NCBI GenBank assembly: GCA_046597185.1
Contig: JBKJLF010000534.1
Span: 1-5,714, forward strand
Direction of reading: 5' to 3'
Length of the DNA: 5,714 nt
Source of the DNA: CAMBDR01 sp046597185
Lineage (GTDB): Bacteria > Pseudomonadota > Gammaproteobacteria > Burkholderiales > Burkholderiaceae_D
Positions 1 through 5,714 of the stretch are shown here, piece after piece. The notes beneath the pieces were generated by a model, which saw only the letters and a list, made by a program, of their open reading frames with translations, searched no databases and had not been told where the DNA came from. A program made the position numbers and the translations under genes. Numbering within the stretch: the stretch's first letter is position 1; each line of letters starts with the position of its first letter.

Positions 1-1536
1 GCCGCTACCATTGAAGGCGATCTCCAGCGTATAGGTTGAACCCGGTGCAATCAACTGGCTGTCCAGGTAGGACGAGTCATCGCTATTGGGTGAGCGCAAC
101 CATTGGTGGGCGTGCAAGTGATGCACATGGCTGATACCCTGGCCAGTATGCAACAAACGCATGGTAACGTGGTCGCGCATATAACTGTGGTAGACATTGG
201 ATGGGTCATCCGGGTAAAAGGCTTTGGTGGCCTTCAGGCCCGAGGGCGGGTTGCTTGGGGTGTTGCCCGGCGTGGGGAGCACAGCAGGGTTGGGCGGCGT
301 GCTGGTGGTGGCGTTGGCGGGTACGTCCACTACCATGGCAGGGTCGCCATTGGCCCAGGAACTGAGGAAAAATTCTTCAAATTTCAGATCGACCGAATCT
401 TTGCCCCCCATCGGGCCCACACCCAGGCGGCTGGCCAGCACTTCCGCGCCAATCCCTGCCGCACCATAATTGATGGCAAACGCATCGCCACCCGCGTTCA
501 GAACACTGACCAGGGGGCCACTATTGAACTGACTAAACGCCTGTTGCGCGGTAAAAATTTCATGGTACATCAGGGCGAATTCACGAAACGGTTGACGGCG
601 GTTGGGGTAAGTTGGGTTGGCGTAGAAACCGGGGCCATTTTCAGTGAATGGAAACGCGCCGCCCCCGGGCCCGGTGATGATGGCGGCCAGGTCGGTATAG
701 ATCAATTCGTGCCGATTAGCGGCCAGGGCTTGTGTCATTCTTAAAATCGGTGTGCCGGTTTTGGCGCTACCAGCGGGGAAAACCGCGTTGTAATTGATCA
801 GTGGACGGCCATCCGGCAGGATGCTGGATGAGGCCAGCAGCATATCGGCATTGGTGACCTGGCTGCGATACCACTCCGAGTTGGCCGGTTCTACCACGGT
901 CGCGCCGAATAAACCTGCAGCTAACTGGCCGTTCCAGTCTGCGGCGGCACTGTAGAGCATGAAAGTGCCTTCTGCCTTGGCATAATACTTATAGATTTTT
1001 GTTTCGTTGGGACTGGCATAGGTATTGGCATTCTTGCCGACCCAGGTGGCGTCGCTATGGATACCCGGCTGAGGCTGACCTTTGACATCATTAACGGAAA
1101 CCAGTTCCAGACCCGTGATATGCACCCCCGCCGAGCGCGTGCCCACACCCGATGCTTTGGCAGCACTCGTGCCAGCCGGTGCCAGCAAATTGGTGAATTG
1201 AATCTCCAAAAACTGGCCCACGTTGACGCGCAACACCATCGGGCGTGGGCGCTTGTCGGAGCGCAGTGCCACCTTGCCCGCTTGAAGGCTTGCGCCGTCG
1301 GTTGACACCACGTCACGCTTCAAGGCAAACATCATACCGTTGGGTTGCGAGGTGCCAAGACGATTAAACCACCAGGGCTGATCGAGTGCAACGACTTCGG
1401 CATAAATGGTTGTTGGTGTCTTATCGGGCACTGGGGCTGCAATTGCAGTAGTGCAAAATAAGCATAAGAGCGTTGCCATGAAGGCAGCGAATGAATGATT
1501 TCTTAGGGAAATTAAAAGCCAAATACGATCGTTCAT
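1..1536 (-). CDS. Exported multicopper-oxidase-like cupredoxin protein (3'-truncated by window)
   Basis: This open frame of 512 codons runs from ATG at 1536 to the window edge without a stop. The start is supported by GAGG six bases upstream. A signal peptide is visible: arginines at 4 and 12, a hydrophobic stretch at about 16-32, and a likely cleavage after AIA (residue 33), so the product should be periplasmic or secreted. The first cupredoxin-like region spans about 40-217 and ends in VVEP. A Pro/Thr/Asn-rich linker lies near 406-437. The clearest signature is a His cluster at 470-477 (HVHHLHAHQW), which fits the HxxHxHxH copper-ligand motif of multicopper oxidases. From memory, large bacterial multicopper-oxidase-domain proteins share this N-terminal architecture and carry an HCHxxxH segment soon after the visible end. 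The usual HxHG and HxH motifs are absent from the first domain. The superfamily assignment is fairly secure; substrate and activity (metal or organic oxidation) are unknown. Confidence 0.8.
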   Translation of the reverse strand, partial: MNDRIWLLISLRNHSFAAFMATLLCLFCTTAIAAPVPDKTPTTIYAEVVALDQPWWFNRLGTSQPNGMMFALKRDVVSTDGASLQAGKVALRSDKRPRPMVLRVNVGQFLEIQFTNLLAPAGTSAAKASGVGTRSAGVHITGLELVSVNDVKGQPQPGIHSDATWVGKNANTYASPNETKIYKYYAKAEGTFMLYSAAADWNGQLAAGLFGATVVEPANSEWYRSQVTNADMLLASSSILPDGRPLINYNAVFPAGSAKTGTPILRMTQALAANRHELIYTDLAAIITGPGGGAFPFTENGPGFYANPTYPNRRQPFREFALMYHEIFTAQQAFSQFNSGPLVSVLNAGGDAFAINYGAAGIGAEVLASRLGVGPMGGKDSVDLKFEEFFLSSWANGDPAMVVDVPANATTSTPPNPAVLPTPGNTPSNPPSGLKATKAFYPDDPSNVYHSYMRDHVTMRLLHTGQGISHVHHLHAHQWLRSPNSDDSSYLDSQLIAPGSTYTLEIAFNGSG

Positions 1537-1542
1537 AAAAAA

Positions 1543-1546
1543 CCTC
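1543..1546 (-). promoter_or_regulatory. Ribosome binding site of the oxidase gene
   Basis: Read on the minus strand, GAGG is followed by six T residues and then ATG at 1536. This spacing fixes the start at 1536 rather than at the internal Met20, which would shorten the n-region of the signal peptide. Confidence 0.65.
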
Positions 1547-1579
1547 GTCAGATTGGATGGATTTTGCCTGCCAAAAGGC

Positions 1580-1608
1580 ATTATCGGAGGCAAGTGACAA
1601 CGTGTCAA
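1580..1608 (-). promoter_or_regulatory. Predicted sigma70-type promoter for the oxidase gene
   Basis: On the minus strand there is a perfect -35 box TTGACA (1608-1603), a 17-bp spacer, and a -10 box GATAAT (1585-1580) with one mismatch to TATAAT. Transcription would begin near 1573, giving a leader of roughly 37 bases ending at the GAGG site. The optimal 17-bp spacing argues against a MerR/CueR-type promoter, which normally has a 19-20 bp spacer. Confidence 0.6.
1595..1607. promoter_or_regulatory. Palindrome over the -35 box, candidate operator
   Basis: TGACA-ACG-TGTCA is a perfect 5-bp inverted repeat around a 3-bp centre. One arm (1603-1607) lies inside the TTGACA box of the oxidase promoter, a position typical of a repressor site. 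The binding protein is not identifiable from this window, and a short palindrome can arise by chance. Confidence 0.35.
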
Positions 1609-1637
1609 AGGAAATGGCGCGATTTTTTGGCAAAAGA

Positions 1638-1678
1638 TACCTGATGTGCGATTACGCAACATTGCATTCTTTCAGGTA
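1638..1678. repeat. Inverted repeat, 7-bp arms
   Basis: TACCTGA (1638-1644) and TCAGGTA (1672-1678) are exact reverse complements separated by 27 bases. A second small inverted repeat, TGCG-ATTA-CGCA (1647-1658), sits between them. The element lies between the oxidase promoter and the 17-bp tandem array. It could be a binding site for a dimeric regulator or a cruciform, but 7-bp arms with a long loop are weak evidence. Confidence 0.3.
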
Positions 1679-1684
1679 ATAAAA

Positions 1685-1766
1685 TTGCGTTGGGTGGAAA
1701 GTTGCATTGGGTGGAAAGTTGCATTGGGTGGAAAGTTGCATTAGGTGGAAAGTTGCATTAGGTGGA
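1685..1766. repeat. Tandem array of 17-bp units, about 4.8 copies
   Basis: The unit is TTGCATTGGGTGGAAAG. Copies start at 1685, 1702, 1719, 1736 and 1753; the last stops after 14 bases. Copy 1 differs by one base (TTGCG for TTGCA). Copies 2 and 3 are identical, and copies 4 and 5 share TTAGG in place of TTGGG. Neighbouring copies sharing variants is what stepwise duplication by slippage or unequal exchange would leave. There are no spacers between the units, so this is not a CRISPR array. It lies about 80 bp upstream of the oxidase promoter and about 100 bp upstream of the radA TATAAT box. Confidence 0.95.
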
Positions 1767-1833
1767 TGCCATATTTTTTTGAATTAAACAGCAAACGCGT
1801 GTCGGTATGCGACAATAGCGGGTTATTCAAATT

Positions 1834-1865
1834 GCCCGATTTTGCGCAAGATGCATAAAACGGGC
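1834..1865 (+). promoter_or_regulatory. Bulged hairpin upstream of radA
   Basis: GCCCG-A-TTTT (1834-1843) pairs with AAAACGGGC (1857-1865), giving a 9-bp stem with one bulged A and a 13-base loop, followed by TTTATAAT. CGGG at 1819-1822 could instead pair with CCCG at 1835-1838, so two folds compete. It resembles a weak intrinsic terminator, but no plus-strand gene precedes it in the window. It may be an attenuator if radA is transcribed from further upstream, or simply a DNA-level element beside the promoter. Confidence 0.35.
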
Positions 1866-1867
1866 TT

Positions 1868-1873
1868 TATAAT
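1868..1873 (+). promoter_or_regulatory. Candidate -10 box for radA
   Basis: A perfect TATAAT lies 44 bases before the radA GTG. The best upstream partner is TTGCGC (1842-1847), but the 20-bp gap is longer than ideal, so the -35 assignment is weak. Transcription would start around 1880. Confidence 0.4.
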
Positions 1874-1906
1874 AATTGATAATTAATATTTCATAGCGTG
1901 GCAAAC

Positions 1907-1911
1907 AAGGG
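1907..1911 (+). promoter_or_regulatory. Ribosome binding site deciding the radA start
   Basis: AAGGG ends six bases before GTG at 1918. The upstream in-frame TTG at 1912 directly abuts this motif and could not use it, so GTG 1918 is the better start. Confidence 0.65.
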
Positions 1912-1917
1912 TTGACC

Positions 1918-3315
1918 GTGGCAAAAGCAAAAACCAATTATACCTGTTCGGAATGTGCTGGCGTATTTAATAAGTGGGTCGGGCAGTGTCCGGCCTGTGG
2001 GCAATGGAATACCTTGCTCGAAACCCTGGTAGAAACCACGGCCAATCGATTTTCCACCCCTGGTCTTGTGGCCAGCGCCCCGGTGCAATGTTTGGCCGAT
2101 ATCGACGCCCAGGACGTGCCGCGCTTTAGCACCGGTATGGATGAATTTGACCGCGTGTTGGGCGGTGGCCTGGTGGCAGGCGGTGTGGTGTTGATTGGCG
2201 GTGACCCCGGCATTGGCAAATCCACCTTGCTGTTGCAAGCGCTGGCCAATATGGCGCGGGTGAAAAAAGTATTGTATGTGAGCGGTGAAGAATCCGGCGC
2301 GCAAATTGCACTGCGCGCGCGCCGCCTGCAATTGGATATGCTGGCCCCACCCGAAATCAAGGGCTTGCCCGGCCTGCAATTTCAAGCCGAAATCCAACTC
2401 GAAAAAATCCTGCACACGCTGGCCGAACAGCAAGCGCAAGTGGTGGTTATCGATTCGATTCAAACCATGTATTCCGACGCCTTAAGCTCGGCCCCCGGCT
2501 CGGTGGCGCAAGTGCGCGAATGCGCGGCGCAGCTCACGCGCGTGGCCAAACAGGCGGGTACCACCATGATCATGGTTGGCCACGTCACCAAAGAAGGCGC
2601 ACTGGCCGGGCCGCGTGTGCTGGAACATATCGTCGATAGCGTGTTGTATTTTGAAGGCGACAGCCATTCCAGTTTTCGCCTGGTGCGTGCGGTCAAAAAC
2701 CGCTATGGCGCAGTCAATGAACTGGGCGTGTTTGCCATGACCGAAAAAGGTTTGAAGGGTGTCTCCAACCCATCAGCGCTGTTTTTGTCGCAGCATGACA
2801 ATCAAGTACCCGGTTCTTGCGTGATGGTGACGCAAGAAGGTACGCGCCCCTTGCTGGTGGAAATTCAAGCCCTGGTCGATACCTCGCATTTACCCAATGC
2901 CAGGCGGCTTTCGGTCGGCCTGGAGCAAAATCGGCTGGCGATGTTGCTGGCGGTATTGCACCGCCATGCCGGCATCGCGGCGTTTGATCAGGATGTGTTT
3001 ATCAATGCCGTGGGCGGCGTCAAAATTACTGAACCCGCCGCTGACTTGGCGGTGTTGGCGGCGATTAATTCATCCATGCGCAATAAACCCCTGCCGCGTG
3101 GCATGGTGGTATTTGGCGAAGTCGGTTTGGCGGGTGAAATTCGCCCCGCGCCGCGCGGGCAAGAGCGCTTGCGTGAAGCAGCCAAGCTGGGCTTTTCGAT
3201 GGCCTTGATCCCCAAAGCGAATGCACCGCGCCAGCCGATAGAAGGCATGCAAATTATTGCGGTAGACCGCATCGATAACGCGTTTCAACAATTAAGGGAT
3301 GTGCAATCAACATGA
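1918..3315 (+). CDS. radA: DNA repair protein RadA (Sms), branch-migration ATPase
   Basis: RadA is a cytoplasmic hexameric RecA-like ATPase that promotes branch migration and processing of recombination intermediates alongside RecA. The 465-residue product is close to the usual 450-460. A C4 zinc finger comes first (C10, C13, C24, C27), then Walker A GDPGIGKST (95-103, Lys101), Walker B ending in VVVIDSIQT (Asp179), and the RadA signature KNRYG (260-264). The C-terminal third is the Lon-protease-like domain, with VGLAGEIRP from residue 402. At the place of Lon's catalytic serine the sequence reads EPAAD (372-376), so it should not be a protease, as is normal for RadA. GTG 1918 is chosen because it has a spaced ribosome binding site and yields the family-typical start MAKAK. 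The gene overlaps the next one by 4 bp. Identification is secure. Confidence 0.97.
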   Translation: MAKAKTNYTCSECAGVFNKWVGQCPACGQWNTLLETLVETTANRFSTPGLVASAPVQCLADIDAQDVPRFSTGMDEFDRVLGGGLVAGGVVLIGGDPGIGKSTLLLQALANMARVKKVLYVSGEESGAQIALRARRLQLDMLAPPEIKGLPGLQFQAEIQLEKILHTLAEQQAQVVVIDSIQTMYSDALSSAPGSVAQVRECAAQLTRVAKQAGTTMIMVGHVTKEGALAGPRVLEHIVDSVLYFEGDSHSSFRLVRAVKNRYGAVNELGVFAMTEKGLKGVSNPSALFLSQHDNQVPGSCVMVTQEGTRPLLVEIQALVDTSHLPNARRLSVGLEQNRLAMLLAVLHRHAGIAAFDQDVFINAVGGVKITEPAADLAVLAAINSSMRNKPLPRGMVVFGEVGLAGEIRPAPRGQERLREAAKLGFSMALIPKANAPRQPIEGMQIIAVDRIDNAFQQLRDVQST

Positions 3316-3986
3316 TGGGTTTGAACTGGTATCAAATTACCGAATTGGGCAATATCAACGTGCTTGGCCCGGTTGGACTGATTATTGCGCTGTGGTTATT
3401 GTGCGAGCGGCGTTGGGGCTTGGCGCGCGATTGGTGTTTATTATATGGCAGCGGTTTGTTCGTGGTAGCGTTGACCAAATTTGCCTTCATTGGTTGGGGC
3501 ATTGGTAGTCAGGCGCTGGACTATACCGGTTTAAGTGGCCATGCCATGCGCGCCACCATGGTTCTTCCGTGTTTGGCTTACCTTTTGTTTTACCGCGCCC
3601 GTCCCACCTTGAAATGGTTGTTTACCCTATTGGGGCTGCTGCTGGGTGGCATGGTGGCGTATTCCCGCATTCAAGTGCATGCCCATTCCTGGGCCGACAT
3701 TATCGGGGGTAGTTTATTCGGGTTGGCTCTGGCGGCCTGGTTTTTATACCGGGTTGGCCATACGCAGCAATTTTCCTATAATTTTTGGCTGGCTTCGGTC
3801 AGTTTATTCGGTTTTATCTCCACGCCCTATGCGCCGCCCACCCGTACCCATTTTTTTATGACGCAAATTACCCTGCAAATCACCGGCCACCCGCGCCCGT
3901 TTGTGCGCGAAGGCTGGCGTTACGACCCTTACTATTGCGTCGAGCCAGAACCGGGTCGCACCACTTTTTGCAACCATTATCCTTGA
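3312..3986 (+). CDS. PAP2-superfamily integral membrane phosphatase
   Basis: This 224-residue protein has about six hydrophobic segments (near 18-31, 42-62, 80-93, 99-119, 127-149 and 158-174), so it should sit in the inner membrane. PAP2 (type 2 phosphatidic acid phosphatase) motifs are present: SGH at 75-77 and SR-x5-H-x3-D at 118-129, with His77 and His125 as the expected acid/base and phosphohistidine residues and Asp129 supporting His125. Motif 1 (KxxxxxxRP) is only partial: Lys56 is there but no RP follows. A polar tail after about residue 175 contains Cys209 and Cys220. The family hydrolyses lipid phosphates, undecaprenyl pyrophosphate or similar esters; the substrate here cannot be read from sequence. 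The start ATG overlaps the radA stop as ATGA, implying translational coupling; a second ATG follows immediately at 3315. Confidence 0.85.
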   Translation: MMGLNWYQITELGNINVLGPVGLIIALWLLCERRWGLARDWCLLYGSGLFVVALTKFAFIGWGIGSQALDYTGLSGHAMRATMVLPCLAYLLFYRARPTLKWLFTLLGLLLGGMVAYSRIQVHAHSWADIIGGSLFGLALAAWFLYRVGHTQQFSYNFWLASVSLFGFISTPYAPPTRTHFFMTQITLQITGHPRPFVREGWRYDPYYCVEPEPGRTTFCNHYP

Positions 3987-4016
3987 TGACTACCCCAGAT
4001 TTTACGAGAGACTACC

Positions 4017-5714
4017 ATGCGAGATTGGCAATTTTGGATTGATCGCGGCGGCACCTTTACCGACATCGTGGCGCGCCACCCGGACGGGCACTTGCTGACG
4101 CACAAATTACTGTCCGAAAACCCGGATCAATACCCCGATGCCGCTGTGGCAGGCATCCGCCATTTGCTGGGTTTGCAGCCGGATCAAGTTATCCCGGTTG
4201 AACAAATTGACGCCGTCAAAATGGGCACCACGGTCGCCACCAATGCGCTGTTGGAGCGCAAGGGCGAGCCGACTTTATTGGTGATTACCAAAGGCTTTCG
4301 CGATGCCTTGCGCATTGCCTACCAAAATCGGCCACGTCTGTTCGACCGCCACATTATTTTGCCCGAATTACTGTACCGCCAAGTGGTAGAAATCGACGAG
4401 CGCATCGGTGCCCATGGCGACGTGGTGCAACCGCTCGACGCCGCAAAGGCGCGTGCCGACATGCAGGCTGCGTTCGCGCAAGGCTTACGTGCAGTGGCGA
4501 TTGTGTTAATGCATGGCTACCGCTACAGCGCGCACGAAGCGATTCTGGCGCAAATTGCGCGTGAAATTGGTTTTAGCCAAATCTCGGTGTCACACCAAAC
4601 CAGCCCGCTGATGAAATTGGTGGCGCGCGGCGATACCACCGTGGTGGATGCGTATTTGTCGCCCATTTTACGGCGCTACGTCAATCAGGTGGCCGGGCAA
4701 ATGCCAAAGGTGAATTTACAGTTCATGCAGTCCAATGGTGGCTTGGCTGCGGCGGACAGTTTTCAGGGCAAAGACAGCATTTTAAGTGGCCCGGCGGGCG
4801 GCATTGTGGGCATGGTGCGCACCAGCCAACTGGCGGGGCTACCCAAGGTGATTGGCTTTGACATGGGCGGCACCTCAACCGACGTGTCGCACTTTGCGGG
4901 CGAACTGGAACGGGTGTTTGAAACCCAGGTAGCCGGAGTGCGCATGCGCGCGCCGATGATGAGCATTCACACCGTGGCCGCTGGTGGCGGTTCGATTTTG
5001 CATTTTGACGGCACCCGCTACCGCGTGGGTCCGGATAGCGCGGGGGCCAACCCCGGCCCCGCCAGCTACCGCCGGGGTGGGCCGCTGGCCATTACCGATT
5101 GCAATGTGATGCTGGGCAAATTGCAGCCGGATCACTTCCCCAAACTATTTGGCCGCACGGCTGATTTGGCGCTGGATGCCGATGTGGTGCGCGAAAAATT
5201 TAGCCAAATGGCGCAGCAAATCGGTAGCGCCACTGGCCATACTCCGGCCCCGGAACAAGTCGCGCAAGGCTTTTTGGAGATTGCGGTGCTCAATATGGCC
5301 AACGCCATCAAGCAAATTTCGGTGCAGCGTGGCTACGACGTGAGTGATTATGCGCTCGCCACCTTTGGCGGGGCGGGCGGCCAGCATGCTTGTTTGGTGG
5401 CTGACGCGCTGGGCATGACCAGCGTGTTTGCGCATTCGCTGGCGGGGGTGCTCTCGGCCTATGGCATGGGTTTGGCCGATCAAACCGTGATGAAAGAAGC
5501 CGCCGTTGAAGCGCGCATGGCGGCAGAATTGCTGCCACAATTGCAGCAGCAAGTTGCCAGTTTGCGTCAGGCCGCAAGCGAAGCTTTGCAACAGCAGGGC
5601 GTGCCTGCGGAGAGAATCGACACCGTTGCGCGCGCGCACCTGCGCTACGAGGGGACGGACTCTAGCATTCAAGTTAATTTTGATAGCGTCGCAACCATGC
5701 AAGCCCAGTTTGAC
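4017..5714 (+). CDS. oplAH: 5-oxoprolinase (ATP-hydrolysing), N-terminal part
   Basis: The single-chain enzyme converts 5-oxoproline (pyroglutamate) to L-glutamate using ATP, in the cytoplasm. The window holds the first 566 codons of a protein that is usually about 1,200 residues long, covering the hydantoinase A / oxoprolinase N-terminal half. Visible signatures are the N-terminal phosphate-binding DRGGTFTD (9-16), KMGTTVATNALLE (68-80), SGPAGG (257-262), the ATPase-fold DMGGTSTD (282-289), AAGGGS (321-326), VGPDSAGANPGP (337-348) and ATFGGAGGQHA (448-458). The hydantoinase B half should follow beyond the edge. The start is ATG at 4017, six bases after GAGAG, a modest ribosome binding site. 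It lies 30 bp after the PAP2 gene with no terminator between. The start FWIDRGGTFTD favours 5-oxoprolinase over N-methylhydantoinase or acetone carboxylase relatives, but the missing C-terminus leaves some doubt. Confidence 0.9.
   Translation, partial: MRDWQFWIDRGGTFTDIVARHPDGHLLTHKLLSENPDQYPDAAVAGIRHLLGLQPDQVIPVEQIDAVKMGTTVATNALLERKGEPTLLVITKGFRDALRIAYQNRPRLFDRHIILPELLYRQVVEIDERIGAHGDVVQPLDAAKARADMQAAFAQGLRAVAIVLMHGYRYSAHEAILAQIAREIGFSQISVSHQTSPLMKLVARGDTTVVDAYLSPILRRYVNQVAGQMPKVNLQFMQSNGGLAAADSFQGKDSILSGPAGGIVGMVRTSQLAGLPKVIGFDMGGTSTDVSHFAGELERVFETQVAGVRMRAPMMSIHTVAAGGGSILHFDGTRYRVGPDSAGANPGPASYRRGGPLAITDCNVMLGKLQPDHFPKLFGRTADLALDADVVREKFSQMAQQIGSATGHTPAPEQVAQGFLEIAVLNMANAIKQISVQRGYDVSDYALATFGGAGGQHACLVADALGMTSVFAHSLAGVLSAYGMGLADQTVMKEAAVEARMAAELLPQLQQQVASLRQAASEALQQQGVPAERIDTVARAHLRYEGTDSSIQVNFDSVATMQAQFD

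Larger units (their letters stand above)
1537..1917. other. Divergent intergenic region with control elements
   Basis: This is the only gene-free stretch longer than 300 bases. It separates the minus-strand oxidase gene from plus-strand radA, so both genes must be controlled from it. From left to right it holds the oxidase ribosome binding site, the oxidase promoter with an overlapping palindrome, a 7-bp inverted repeat, a 17-bp tandem array, and a bulged hairpin with a TATAAT box before radA. A 70-codon minus-strand frame overlapping its left part (1421-1633) has no recognisable protein character. No RNA gene was recognised. Confidence 0.8.

Noticed and set aside
103..744. Plus-strand open frame of 213 codons
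   Set aside because: It lies fully antisense to the oxidase gene, whose frame has a signal peptide, a ribosome binding site and a copper-ligand motif. The antisense translation has no recognisable domain.
1580..1608. CueR/MerR-type metal-responsive promoter
   Set aside because: The spacer is 17 bp rather than the 19-20 bp that such regulators require.
1421..1633. Minus-strand 70-codon frame over the oxidase leader
   Set aside because: It covers the oxidase promoter, ribosome binding site and signal peptide in another frame and has no protein character.
1685..1766. CRISPR array
   Set aside because: The 17-bp units abut directly with no spacers, and no cas gene is nearby.
1685..1766. Replication-origin iterons
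   Set aside because: The unit length fits iterons, but there is no replication initiator gene and the neighbours are ordinary chromosomal genes.
1891..2463. Minus-strand open frame of 190 codons
   Set aside because: It is antisense to the RadA zinc finger and Walker A region. Its translation is rich in His, Gln and Ala without any domain, as expected for a shadow frame.
5145..5702. Minus-strand open frame of 185 codons
   Set aside because: It is antisense to the well-conserved 5-oxoprolinase and shows no family resemblance.

Overview
The window looks like ordinary chromosome from a Gram-negative proteobacterium, most likely a betaproteobacterium of the Burkholderiales. This rests on the style of RadA (MAKxK start, C4 zinc finger), the single-chain 5-oxoprolinase, the PAP2 protein following radA, and a moderate GC content judged by eye. 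Oxalobacteraceae would fit, but the family assignment is a guess. No tRNA, rRNA, CRISPR array, insertion sequence or prophage gene was found.

Layout. On the minus strand, bases 1-1536 hold the N-terminal 512 codons of an exported multicopper-oxidase-like (cupredoxin) protein whose C-terminus lies beyond base 1. It is divergent from a plus-strand cluster: radA (1918-3315), a PAP2-superfamily membrane phosphatase gene (3312-3986, overlapping radA by 4 bp) and the N-terminal 566 codons of an ATP-dependent 5-oxoprolinase (4017 to the window end, 30 bp after the PAP2 gene). No terminator is visible between these three genes, so they could be one transcript.

The divergent intergenic region (1537-1917, about 380 bp) is the most structured part of the window. 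It carries a good sigma70-like promoter for the oxidase gene (TTGACA, 17 bp, GATAAT) with a 13-bp palindrome over its -35 box. It also holds a longer-range inverted repeat, a tandem array of almost five 17-bp units, and a bulged hairpin just upstream of a TATAAT box in front of radA. The regulatory roles of these elements are inferred from position.

How the genes work together. RadA acts in recombinational repair, the PAP2 protein probably dephosphorylates a lipid or similar phosphate ester in the membrane, and 5-oxoprolinase returns 5-oxoproline to glutamate. No shared pathway links them; the grouping looks like transcriptional convenience. No clear previously undescribed system was found. 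The best leads are the oxidase's missing N-terminal copper-ligand motifs and the repeat-rich intergenic region.
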